64,000 nt of DNA from Diplonema papillatum (lineage: Eukaryota > Euglenozoa > Diplonemea > Diplonemida > Diplonemidae). The notes under the pieces were generated by a model. That model did no database searches and was not told the DNA's origin. It saw nothing but the letters and a program-made list of their open reading frames with translations. A program made the translations under genes and the position numbers. Below, one piece after another: positions 21,141-30,489 of the stretch. The DNA lies in NCBI GenBank assembly GCA_030068145.1, contig JAPJBO010000085.1:341501-405500 (forward strand), given 5' to 3'. The stretch's first letter is position 1. The number at the start of each line of letters is the position of its first letter.

Positions 21141-24012
21141 ACCTCAGGGGTCTAGAAGTGAAACTGGTCTTCAGGGGTCTAGAAGTGAAACTGGTCTTCA
21201 GGGGTCTAGAAGTGAAACTGGTCTTCAGGGGTCTAGAAGTGAAACTGGTCTTCAGGGGTCTAGAAGTGAAACTGGTCTTCAGGGGTCTAGAAGTGAAACT
21301 GGTCTTCAGGGGTCTAGAAGTGAAACTGGTCTTCAGGGGTCTAGAAGTGAAACTGGTCTTCAGGGGTCTAGAAGTGAAACTGGTCTTCAGGGGTCTAGAA
21401 GTGAAACTGGTCTTCAGGGGTCTAGAAGTGAAACTGGTCTTCAGGGGTCTAGAAGTGAAACTGGTCTTCAGGGGTCTAGAAGTGAAACTGGTCTTCAGGG
21501 GTCTAGAAGTGAAACTGGTCTTCAGGGGTCTAGAAGTGAAACTGGTCTTCAGGGGTCTAGAAGTGAAACTGGTCTTCAGGGGTCTAGAAGTGAAACTGGT
21601 CTTCAGGGGTCTAGAAGTGAAACTGGTCTTCAGGGGTCTAGAAGTGAAACTGGTCTTCAGGGGTCTAGAAGTGAAACTGGTCTTCAGGGGTCTAGAAGTG
21701 AAACTGGTCTTCAGGGGTCTAGAAGTGAAACTGGTCTTCAGGGGTCTAGAAGTGAAACTGGTCTTCAGGGGTCTAGAAGTGAAACTGGTCTTCAGGGGTC
21801 TAGAAGTGAAACTGGTCTTCAGGGGTCTAGAAGTGAAACTGGTCTTCAGGGGTCTAGAAGTGAAACTGGTCTTCAGGGGTCTAGAAGTGAAACTGGTCTT
21901 CAGGGGTCTAGAAGTGAAACTGGTCTTCAGGGGTCTAGAAGTGAAACTGGTCTTCAGGGGTCTAGAAGTGAAACTGGTCTTCAGGGGTCTAGAAGTGAAA
22001 CTGGTCTTCAGGGGTCTAGAAGTGAAACTGGTCTTCAGGGGTCTAGAAGTGAAACTGGTCTTCAGGGGTCTAGAAGTGAAACTGGTCTTCAGGGGTCTAG
22101 AAGTGAAACTGGTCTTCAGGGGTCTAGAAGTGAAACTGGTCTTCAGGGGTCTAGAAGTGAAACTGGTCTTCAGGGGTCTAGAAGTGAAACTGGTCTTCAG
22201 GGGTCTAGAAGTGAAACTGGTCTTCAGGGGTCTAGAAGTGAAACTGGTCTTCAGGGGTCTAGAAGTGAAACTGGTCTTCAGGGGTCTAGAAGTGAAACTG
22301 GTCTTCAGGGGTCTAGAAGTGAAACTGGTCTTCAGGGGTCTAGAAGTGAAACTGGTCTTCAGGGGTCTAGAAGTGAAACTGGTCTTCAGGGGTCTAGAAG
22401 TGAAACTGGTCTTCAGGGGTCTAGAAGTGAAACTGGTCTTCAGGGGTCTAGAAGTGAAACTGGTCTTCAGGGGTCTAGAAGTGAAACTGGTCTTCAGGGG
22501 TCTAGAAGTGAAACTGGTCTTCAGGGGTCTAGAAGTGAAACTGGTCTTCAGGGGTCTAGAAGTGAAACTGGTCTTCAGGGGTCTAGAAGTGAAACTGGTC
22601 TTCAGGGGTCTAGAAGTGAAACTGGTCTTCAGGGGTCTAGAAGTGAAACTGGTCTTCAGGGGTCTAGAAGTGAAACTGGTCTTCAGGGGTCTAGAAGTGA
22701 AACTGGTCTTCAGGGGTCTAGAAGTGAAACTGGTCTTCAGGGGTCTAGAAGTGAAACTGGTCTTCAGGGGTCTAGAAGTGAAACTGGTCTTCAGGGGTCT
22801 AGAAGTGAAACTGGTCTTCAGGGGTCTAGAAGTGAAACTGGTCTTCAGGGGTCTAGAAGTGAAACTGGTCTTCAGGGGTCTAGAAGTGAAACTGGTCTTC
22901 AGGGGTCTAGAAGTGAAACTGGTCTTCAGGGGTCTAGAAGTGAAACTGGTCTTCAGGGGTCTAGAAGTGAAACTGGTCTTCAGGGGTCTAGAAGTGAAAC
23001 TGGTCTTCAGGGGTCTAGAAGTGAAACTGGTCTTCAGGGGTCTAGAAGTGAAACTGGTCTTCAGGGGTCTAGAAGTGAAACTGGTCTTCAGGGGTCTAGA
23101 AGTGAAACTGGTCTTCAGGGGTCTAGAAGTGAAACTGGTCTTCAGGGGTCTAGAAGTGAAACTGGTCTTCAGGGGTCTAGAAGTGAAACTGGTCTTCAGG
23201 GGTCTAGAAGTGAAACTGGTCTTCAGGGGTCTAGAAGTGAAACTGGTCTTCAGGGGTCTAGAAGTGAAACTGGTCTTCAGGGGTCTAGAAGTGAAACTGG
23301 TCTTCAGGGGTCTAGAAGTGAAACTGGTCTTCAGGGGTCTAGAAGTGAAACTGGTCTTCAGGGGTCTAGAAGTGAAACTGGTCTTCAGGGGTCTAGAAGT
23401 GAAACTGGTCTTCAGGGGTCTAGAAGTGAAACTGGTCTTCAGGGGTCTAGAAGTGAAACTGGTCTTCAGGGGTCTAGAAGTGAAACTGGTCTTCAGGGGT
23501 CTAGAAGTGAAACTGGTCTTCAGGGGTCTAGAAGTGAAACTGGTCTTCAGGGGTCTAGAAGTGAAACTGGTCTTCAGGGGTCTAGAAGTGAAACTGGTCT
23601 TCAGGGGTCTAGAAGTGAAACTGGTCTTCAGGGGTCTAGAAGTGAAACTGGTCTTCAGGGGTCTAGAAGTGAAACTGGTCTTCAGGGGTCTAGAAGTGAA
23701 ACTGGTCTTCAGGGGTCTAGAAGTGAAACTGGTCTTCAGGGGTCTAGAAGTGAAACTGGTCTTCAGGGGTCTAGAAGTGAAACTGGTCTTCAGGGGTCTA
23801 GAAGTGAAACTGGTCTTCAGGGGTCTAGAAGTGAAACTGGTCTTCAGGGGTCTAGAAGTGAAACTGGTCTTCAGGGGTCTAGAAGTGAAACTGGTCTTCA
23901 GGGGTCTAGAAGTGAAACTGGTCTTCAGGGGTCTAGAAGTGAAACTGGTCTTCAGGGGTCTAGAAGTGAAACTGGTCTTCAGGGGTCTAGAAGTGAAACT
24001 GTCCTCAGGGGT
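21141..24012. repeat. 27-bp minisatellite, about 106 copies, within an intron
   Basis: On the plus strand the unit is GGTCTAGAAG then TGAAACTGGTCTTCAGG. It is repeated without visible variation for about 2.86 kb. Only the first and last units differ (CCTCAGGGG in place of TTCAGGGG). Each unit contains an XbaI-type TCTAGA. Because 27 is a multiple of three, several reading frames stay open throughout, giving spurious frames of 970-1012 codons on both strands. The array lies between two blocks that together encode the first CCCH module, so it is intronic in the minus-strand CCCH gene. Confidence 0.95.
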
Positions 24013-24118
24013 CTTAGGGATCAGGTTAAGCGCGACTAAATATGGCACTCGTAAGGTAGCGAAATGCCTCGTCTTCTGATCAACGACGCGCACGAATCGA
24101 ACAACGACAAGATTATTG
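24000..24118 (-). CDS. Probable upstream exon of the CCCH gene
   Basis: Minus-strand reading gives a short peptide containing VRVVDQKTRHFATLRVPYLV. It resembles the VLDPTDG... segment that precedes the second finger in the 3' exon, so it is the expected start of module 1. With a donor after 24000 (A then GTTTCACT on the minus strand), the joined module has about the same length as module 2 and the phases agree. The 5' edge is placed at an acceptor-like GGGCAG (CAG at 24119-24121). No ATG is in frame inside the exon, so the initiator is in a further upstream exon I could not identify. Donor choice is inference. Confidence 0.5.
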
Positions 24119-24174
24119 CTGCCCTACCTAATATCTGGTGAAACAGGAGTCAAGGGAACGGACTTGAAGCCGTC

Positions 24175-24300
24175 AGCCCTGAAAAAAGACCCTGTTGAGT
24201 TTAGATATGGCAGACTGGTCCAGACTGAAGTCGCCCTGAGACTGGTCCAGACTGGCCCTTTGAAGTCGCCCTGAGACTGGTCCTCAGGAAGTCTTGACGC
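24175..24300. repeat. Short degenerate repeats related to the 27-bp unit
   Basis: GAAGTCGCCCTGAGACTGG occurs twice, interleaved with GACTGGTCCAGACTG. The last unit ends ACTGGTCCTCAGGAAGTC, which resembles the minisatellite sequence ACTGGTCTTCAGG. This could be a decayed older edge of the array or its seed sequence. Confidence 0.45.
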
Positions 24301-24339
24301 AGTGTTCGAACGAGGCGGTTTGCATCAGAACGAGTTTCT

Positions 24340-24560
24340 TTTTGAGGGTTGAAGTTCGCTTGAGATTCCGGAATTTTAGGGGGTCTCCGGGTGACCCGGT
24401 TCTCTTAGAGCAAGTAAGGACTAGCCATGCCCGGGACTGTTTGTGACCGACACCAAGTACATTCCTTCGAGGGATGTATTGTGGTTTCTTTGCAGAACGC
24501 GTACGCCCGGCTTTAAACCCATACTTGTGTTTCGTGTTGGCTACAGCACGACCGACCCCT
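24340..24560 (+). repeat. Dispersed repeat family I plus a family D fragment
   Basis: GTTCGCTTGAGATTCCGGAA, TCTCTTAGAGCAAG, GGACTGTTTGTGACCGACAC and CAAGTAC recur in the same order at 41240-41420. A family D fragment (TTGGCTACAGCACGACC) follows to about 24560. Confidence 0.6.
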
Positions 24561-25300
24561 ACCCGGCCTACTGAAACCCTGGTTAGACACAGGGGTCGAG
24601 AAAAGGTTGTATACCGTATGTTCGGTCGAGCATGTCGAGCGGCAGGAAGTAGATCCTCTCATTGAACGGGTCACAGCATTGCACGACTTGACCTTGGTCG
24701 TTGGCGTTGTACGTGAGCGAAATTGTTTGTTTGATGCCTGCATACAATAGGGTTTGGGTGAGAGGGGCGCGTTTTCGAAGAGACTTTGTTCGGGCGAAGT
24801 CCTGACCTAGCAAAATTCCCCGGGTTGTGTCGATAGCTGCTCCACCTGGGTCTGTCAAATCCTTCAGGTTTTAGCCTTTTGCGAATGCACTCCTCCCCCT
24901 GGCATTGTCACCTTTGATTTCTCGTTCGGAGTGGCGCGGGTGCCAAAACGACTTCCCTCGATCCTGAGACGGCATCGTTTGCAGCAGCAGCGACAACGAC
25001 AGGGATGTGTCTTCCCGATTACCTCGACCATTTGATCGAGAGCATACGACTATGCTAACTCGGATCGGGAACGAGTCCATGGGAGAGGAACGGTCTTGAC
25101 TTCTGCATTTTCATTGGCACATGATCGATTCATTTTGTATTCCCTCCATGTCTTTCGAGCATGTGGTATGTCATTCATACTCATTCTAATCGGCATCCCT
25201 CTTCTTGAATCGCGAACGATCCCTTCCGTGGAATGTTAACACCGCCATTTGAGATTATCGAGGCGAGGTCAGGACAACCTTGAATCCCATGCGCTCGTTC
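24561..25300. other. Intergenic, no gene recognised
   Basis: No repeat match or gene was recognised. A minus-strand frame of 91 codons (24583-24858) has no recognisable domain. Confidence 0.4.
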
Positions 25301-25307
25301 TTGATTT

Positions 25308-25670
25308 ATGGTATAGTGTGTACTCATTTGCTTGCAAATGAATCCCCACTAACGCAACAAGAAGAGGGACCGGGCGAAGTCGAAGAAGGAGTCCGAAAGC
25401 GAAGCAACAACACCAACGCGGAAACGCAACCCGAAGGCAGCCAAGCAGACCTCCCAGGGCAGGGGGGAACCTGCGGCGGTGAAGTAACGAAGCTCATCCG
25501 AGTGTCAATGAAACCCGTTGTCAATACCACCCAACGACTGCGAAGCGCGTGCAAAATGTCGGACGCTAGCGTCTGTCAAGGGCATGCGTGACTCAGCCGT
25601 GTTTTAAAGGTGAGATGAGAGGCATCGGCTCACTCTGTCAAAGGACCACACCACTAACGCAACTAGAACG
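25308..25670 (+). repeat. Repeat family F, unit 1
   Basis: Starts with the terminal motif shared with the 19491 foldback element (GTACTCATTTGC to CCCCACTAACGCAACAAGAAG) and ends with CCACTAACGCAACTAGAA. The body includes AGTCGAAGAAGGAGTCCG, CGGCGGTGAAGTAACGAAGC and ACGCTAGCGTCTGTCAAG. Unit 2 follows at 25960-26250. The boundary motif CACTAACGCAAC appears at about 25349, 25653 and 26239, so the units are head-to-tail with a shared boundary sequence. Confidence 0.75.
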
Positions 25671-25959
25671 TCTCTCGGAGGCGGGAACATGGTCGGACTC
25701 AACAAAAGGCCACAAATGGCGAGCCAGCAGGCGTTTGAAGCCGTGACACGAGAGCAGACGGCGAAGAAGGTCAGCGACAAGGTGCGAGCTGTACCGCAGG
25801 CTCTCCGCAAAGCTGCAACACTGAATGGCACTTTTCGACCTCAAACGCATTGCCCATCGGGATGGGAGCGCAAGCAGGCTCGATGGAAGCACGAAGTCAA
25901 GCAGGAGAGACGAACTGCGCAGAGTGAGCGCAAGACAGGCAGACCAGGACGGGTTGGGA
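25671..25959. other. Unique spacer between the two F units
   Basis: The open plus-strand frame here (25689-26072) is basic, low in hydrophobic residues and runs into repeat F, so it is not supported as a gene. If F is a mobile element, this is cargo or intervening host DNA. Confidence 0.4.
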
Positions 25960-26255
25960 CCGTGCGAAGTCGAAGAAGGAGTTCAAAAGCGAAGCAACAA
26001 CACCAACGCGGAAACGCAACCCGAAGGCAGCCAAGCGGACCTTCCAGGGCAGGGGGGAACCTGCGGCGGTGAAGTAACGAAGCTCATCCGAGTGTCCGAT
26101 GAAACCCGTTGTCAATACCACCCAACGACTGCGACGCGCGTGCGAAATGTTGGACGCTAGCGCCTGTAAAGAGCATGCGTGACTCAGCCGTGCTTTTAAA
26201 AGTGAGATGAGAGGCATCGGCTCACTCTGTCAAAGGACTAAACCACTAACGCAAC
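25960..26255 (+). repeat. Repeat family F, unit 2
   Basis: Nearly identical to unit 1 from GTGCGAAGTCGAAGAAGGAG to GACTAAACCACTAACGCAAC. One base insertion (GTGTCCGATGAAACC against GTGTCAATGAAACC) and a few substitutions separate them. Confidence 0.75.
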
Positions 26256-26750
26256 AACAAGGCGATAATGGAGACATTTTTGTCGGATGCTTTCGCAGAA
26301 GCTCGGTTGAACGAGGCTGCTGCCGAAGAGGCCGGTCTGAACTGGCTTGTCGTGCTCGAATGTTGCCACGCTTTTCGAGATCCGCCACTGCGGCGGCTAC
26401 TCGGGCGCGTTGTACACGAAACGAAAAGGTGGAACATACCGCTTCTGTCGGTGAAGGTCAAGGGGCCTTGAGGCGTTCTTGACTGGTTCCTGTGCGCGGC
26501 ATGTACGTTGTTGCTGCTGTTCGTGGGCCACACAGCTTGCTGGCTGAACGCGTTGTTGCTAGAATAAAACGCTGGAGCCACAGCCATCATAACTCAGCTA
26601 TGGTAACTCGAGATCGAGATGGGCGGGAGACTCGACGAGCCGGCGACGAGCGTGCCAGAAAGCAAATAAACAGCGAAGAGGAACACCGACTTCGAGCTTC
26701 TTCTCTTTTTATATTCTTTCTGTGCTGAGGGGGGAGGGGGTGATTTGTTC
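26256..26750. other. Intergenic, no gene recognised
   Basis: A 67-codon plus-strand frame (26268-26471) has a plausible-looking amphipathic sequence (METFLSDAFAEARLNE...) but no family resemblance, conserved motif or neighbour that supports it. It is left uncalled. Confidence 0.4.
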
Positions 26751-26751
26751 T

Positions 26752-26911
26752 TTTCGAGCGCCCAAAAAAAAAGGTCAGTACCTTCTCAGACACTCAAACA
26801 CACAATGAAACGTTCGTCCCCTTTTTTTCTCTTCGAGCGCCCAAAAAAAAAAGGTCAGTACCTTCTCAGACACTCAAACACACAATGAAACGTTCGTCCC
26901 TTTTTTTTCTC
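26752..26911. repeat. Tandem duplication, about 80 bp x 2
   Basis: TTCGAGCGCCC, an A-run, GGTCAGTACCTTCTCAGACA and ATGAAACGTTCGTCCC occur twice head to tail with only homopolymer-length differences. Confidence 0.85.
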
Positions 26912-28080
26912 TTCGCTCTTCTCTACGTTTTCTCGGGGGTTCTGTATGTGGTTCGCTTTCCCCTTTCTTTCAAGCGGCTTTTTCGCGGCCTCCGAGGGAG
27001 CTGTTGAAGAAAATGTTTCTCTTGCGTGTATCTATCTAAGAAGGCCTTGTTGCCAGAAAGCAGGGAGGAAACGAGGGGACGTGTGGGGGTTTTTTTTTCT
27101 TAATGGAACTGGGGTGTTGAGGAGAAAAAAACCGGCGGCGTGTGTAGTCCTGGATGGGTGCTTGGAGTGTTGCTGAGACCTCGCCCCTCTTTCCTCCGGT
27201 TGCGTCCTGCGTGCCAGTTGATGAAGTTCTGCGCAGTTTACATCCTTTTCCACCCCCCCTGTTGCCAGCTTGTGTCAGACTAGCTCACCCGGGGGGGAAA
27301 TCTTAGTTTCGTGTTCAGGCGCTACTTGCCTCTCAACAAAAACAAGAAGGCTGACCCCCGGGGGGGGGGGATGGTTCCTTCCACGGGTTTCAAATGATGG
27401 GCACTTTCTGTTTTCTTGGCCCCGTTTCGTTTGGGGATGCAGCTAGGCCCGGCCCGCGTGCTTCAGCGGCACTGGATCCACGAGCCTCCGGGTCGGTGGC
27501 TACCGACTTCTCAAACCAAAGCATCAAGGCGTGGCGCGCCTTGAGCCTTCGCGCTTGTTGCGCTGAACACAAGCACGTGCACTGCTTAAAACCCCAGCCA
27601 AAGCGCAACGACTACTCTACAGAACCCATATAGTTCAGGCGCGTACTTGCTATGGTGATCCCAACCAGACTTGAGCCAAGCAAACAAGAAAATGCGAGGT
27701 GCGACTTGGTAAGAGCGCTGAGACTGGGGCACCGACAGAAGATCTGATTCAGGCTCGACAAAGTGGCAAGAAGCGGAGGGAGTACGAAAGAGAGATCGGT
27801 GCTGCTTCGTGCGCTGGTATCATCGAGATACCCCAAAAAAGCTTCCAAACTCATTTTGTGCAACACTGCGCATGCAGCCTAGGATGGTAAGAGCATCGCA
27901 GACACAGAAGCATCCCGCATATGTGTTCATAATAATATTATTGCCGAACATTCGTGACACTGATTCGGAGTCTTGCCGGACAAGATGTACCTGACACGAA
28001 GAGTGCTTCAGGCTAGGCGCGGAGGCGCGGATCAGCAGCACAACAAGAGCAGGTTTCGTCGACGAGGCTCGGTGCGGGCG
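26912..28080. other. Intergenic with a family B fragment
   Basis: About 27455-27575 is a diverged family B copy (TCAGCGGCACTGGATCCACG, AAAGCATCAAGGCGTGGCG, GCTGAACACAAGCACG). No gene is supported. Frames near 27612-27866 have no recognisable features. Confidence 0.5.
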
Positions 28081-28094
28081 GAAAGAGCGGGCCC

Positions 28095-28695
28095 TCTTGA
28101 GCCGGCGGACTTCTTCTTCGTGACGGCCCGCACCTTCCGCGGGGGCTCTGCTCCCTTTGCGGCAGACTCGACGGTTCGACCCGCGGCCGGCGGCGGCGGG
28201 TCTGCGCCCGCCGACGAATCCGACTCGGAGCTGTCGTCCAAGGTCGCCCGGCCCTGCGTTTTCGAAGGGTGCCCCACTGCCACTGCCACTGCCACGTCCG
28301 CGGTCGGCGCCGCTCCTCGACCGTTGAGTGCGTGAGCCCCTCCGAAGAAAGGTCCATCACACTCGGCGCCGCTCCTGCGGGGGCTGGGGGGGGGCCTCCA
28401 CCTCTCTTTCCAGTCTCCTCCGGCGCCGCCGGGGCGCTTTTCCGCGTAGACCGCGCACGCTTGGTCCCGGACAGACCGAAGGGGGTGGGGACGGCGGCCG
28501 CGGCGCGGCGCCGGTCGTCGGACAGCGACGCGAGCTGCTGGTTGGTCGCCGCCAGCGACGCGGCCGCCGCGGCGTCGGGCCTTCGGACCAGCGTAGGGTC
28601 GCTCGCGCCGGATGACAGCACAATCGGCCCGCCGTTGGTCCACTTGGCCAGCTGCTTCAGCAGCTCGATGAAGGCCCGTCAGGTGGCGCGGCCAA
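28095..28695 (-). pseudogene. RPP30 3'-end copy (gene-end echo), frame-broken
   Basis: A same-strand copy of the last 650 or so bases of the RPP30 gene at 28867-29977, very similar over its whole length. Two deletions distinguish it. One removes 39 bp, in frame, at about 28578, so RRP joins AAAAAS directly. The other, about 11-13 bp at about 28318, shifts the frame and destroys the C-terminus. The copy ends in the middle of the gene at the codons for SFIELLK, so it has no 5' half. A family A fragment sits between it and the parent. Confidence 0.85.
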
Positions 28696-28734
28696 CTGTT
28701 GCGTACGGAGCTGGGACTCAACACTGCACGGGTC

Positions 28735-28812
28735 CCCCCGACACCCTTGTTTCGGTCCTTGAAGCCACGGACACAGAAGATGGACCATCATCAGCGCTGA
28801 ACCCCCCACAGT
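28735..28812 (+). repeat. Dispersed repeat family A, fragment
   Basis: TTTCGGTCCTTGAAGCCACG, GACACAGAAGATGGACCATC and ATCAGCGCTGAACC match the middle of family A. It lies in the 170-bp spacer between the RPP30 gene and its truncated copy. Confidence 0.65.
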
Positions 28813-28866
28813 GTCGTGTAGACAGGCAGTCTGGGTTGTCTGTCTGGTATATAGGGGAAGTCGGAG

Positions 28867-29977
28867 TCAGCGGGCCCTCTTGAGCCCGGCGGACTTCTTC
28901 TTCGTGACCGCCCGCACCTTCCGCGGGGGCTCTGCTCCCCTTGCGGCAGACTCGACGGTTCGCGCCGCGGCCGGCGGCGGCGGGTCTGCGCCCGCCGACG
29001 AATCCGACTCGGAGCTGTCGTCCAAGGTCGCCCGGCCCTGCGTTTTTGAAGGGTGCCCCACTGCCACTGCCACTGCCACGTCCGCGGTCGGTGCCGCTCC
29101 TGCGTATAAGTCGATCGTTGAGTGCGTGAGCCCCTCCGAAGAAAGGTCCATCACACTCGGCGCCGCTCCTGCGGGGGCTGGGGGGGGGCCTCCACCTCTC
29201 TTTCCAGTCTCCTCCGGCGCCGCCGGGGCGCTTTTCCGCGTAGACCGCGCACGCTTGGTCCCGGACAGACCGAAGGGGGTGGGGACGGCGGCCGCGGCGC
29301 GGCGCCGGTCGTCGGACAGCGACGAGAGCTGCTGGTTGGTCGCCGCCAGCGACGCGGCCGCCGCGGCGTACGGGAGTCCCGCGAGGCAGAGCAGGTTCGC
29401 GAGATCTTCGGGCCTTCGGACCAGCGTAGGGTCGCTCGCGCCGGATGACAGCACAATCCGCGCGCCGTTGGTCCACTTGGCCAGCTGCTTCAGCAGCTCG
29501 ATGAAGGACCGCCGGGCGGCGCGGCCGCTTTGGATGACGGGAGCAGTGACGACCTCAAATACGGGTTGGCGCCCTTTTTTGGCGGGCCGCAGCAGCGACA
29601 GGGCGCGAGCCGTGTGTTCGAGGCTGCCGCGGACGGTGGCGACGTTGATGGTGATGATGTCCGCCCAAGCCGTCGCCGCAGCGTCGGGCAAGTTGGCGTA
29701 ATCGTCCAGGGTCACGCCGACCAAGGTCCACGGGCCGTCGGCCTGCTTGTGGCTGGCCGCGGCGCCGAACTTCCCCTGCGCCTTCGCCTGCGCCAGGTCC
29801 GTGATCACCTGCAGCCGGCGCGGCGGGCCCTCAGCGCCCCCCGCCCGATCGTGCCCCCGTTGCTCCAGCCCGGCGACCGTCGTCACGATGGCAGCGCCGG
29901 CCCAGCCCATGCTGAGCGCTTCTTCGCGGGCTTCCGGGGTGAGTGTGTGCCATTCTATCATCCCACGGTCCCTTCCC
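28867..29977 (-). CDS. RPP30: RNase P/MRP protein subunit p30 (Rpp30/Rpp1 family)
   Basis: The family scaffolds nuclear RNase P and MRP, which process the tRNA 5' leader and pre-rRNA. The p30 signature is in the middle of the protein: a helix (SFIELLKQLAKWTNGAR), then IVLSSGASDPTLVRRPEDLANLLCLAGLPYA matching the conserved serine-serine-glycine/alanine loop, the R-P-x-D-x-x-N-L-x-x-L-x-G-L helix, and a following S..T.N segment. The N-terminal A/L-G-W-x-G-A-A-I strand-helix (LSMGWAGAAIVTTV) is also present. A basic, low-complexity tail of about 120 residues with KKK and KRAR motifs suggests nuclear localisation. The first ATG after an acceptor-like TTTTGTTTTCCAG is at 29961. The usual first beta-strand of the family is missing downstream of it, so a short 5' exon may exist. 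A partial copy lies downstream at 28095. Confidence 0.82.
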
Positions 29978-29980
29978 CTG
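29978..29980 (-). other. Splice acceptor (cis or spliced-leader) of RPP30
   Basis: The minus strand reads CACTGTTTTGTTTTCCAG, an ideal pyrimidine tract and AG, 16 nt before the ATG at 29961. Either a spliced leader joins here and translation starts at 29961, or an upstream exon supplies the missing N-terminal strand. Confidence 0.65.
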
Positions 29981-30089
29981 GAAAACAAAACAGTGTGCTT
30001 TTTTGCAAGTGGCAAAGGTCCCGGACAGCGGCACGTGTGTGCTCACAGTTTCACTGAGGAAGTCGATGCACCACGAAAGTCGATAAGAG

Positions 30090-30269
30090 TTTGGGTTGGT
30101 TAGAATGCAAAGAATCTGTGGCGATAATCTGCATCGCCGGCTGCGCGGTTATCTCTTCGCACGTGATGTGACATGCGTTCGCCTCTTTAGCTCGTCTTGA
30201 TCGTCGCTCAGGCGCACGCTTGGGGCCTCGCTTCTCCTTCGACGGCTCGTCCAGGTTCATCGGTTACTC
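30090..30269 (+). mobile_element. SINE-like family E, copy 1, with an 11-bp target-site duplication
   Basis: A 180-bp insertion beginning TTTGGGTTGGTTAGAATGC and containing GCGGTTATCTCTTCGCAC and CTTGATCGTCGCTCAGGC. It is flanked by direct repeats GTCGATAAGAG at 30079-30089 and 30270-30280. A sequence at 38038-38098 carries the same flanks joined without the insert, with a single GTCGATTAGAG at 38075-38085, so it reads as the empty site. Family copy 2 is at 40424. A non-coding retroposon is the simplest reading. There is no poly(A) tail. Confidence 0.8.
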
Positions 30270-30489
30270 GTCGATAAGAGAACTTCACACAGCCTTCAGG
30301 GTGGGGATGGCTCAAAGAAACAGTCAGGTTTTCCCACTCTTCCTAACCCCCCGGTGACCTCGCCCAAGCTCGTTTCCCCGGGTTAAGGCAGTCACTCAAC
30401 ATTGTCTTGCGCTAGTGATATCAGTTACAAAGACGTGTTCTTACTACTACTCCCTTGACAATACGAAGAGCAGAACCTCCGCGTTACCT

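Noticed and set aside
21055-24093. Open frames of about 970-1012 codons on both strands across the minisatellite
   Set aside because: They exist only because the 27-bp unit is a multiple of three and lacks stops in several frames; the region is intronic to the CCCH gene.
25689-26072. 127-codon basic plus-strand frame
   Set aside because: It runs into repeat F and shows no domain; probably chance.
29961-30015. Longer RPP30 start at 30015
   Set aside because: The codon is TTG, and the stretch crosses a pyrimidine tract and AG that look like an acceptor.
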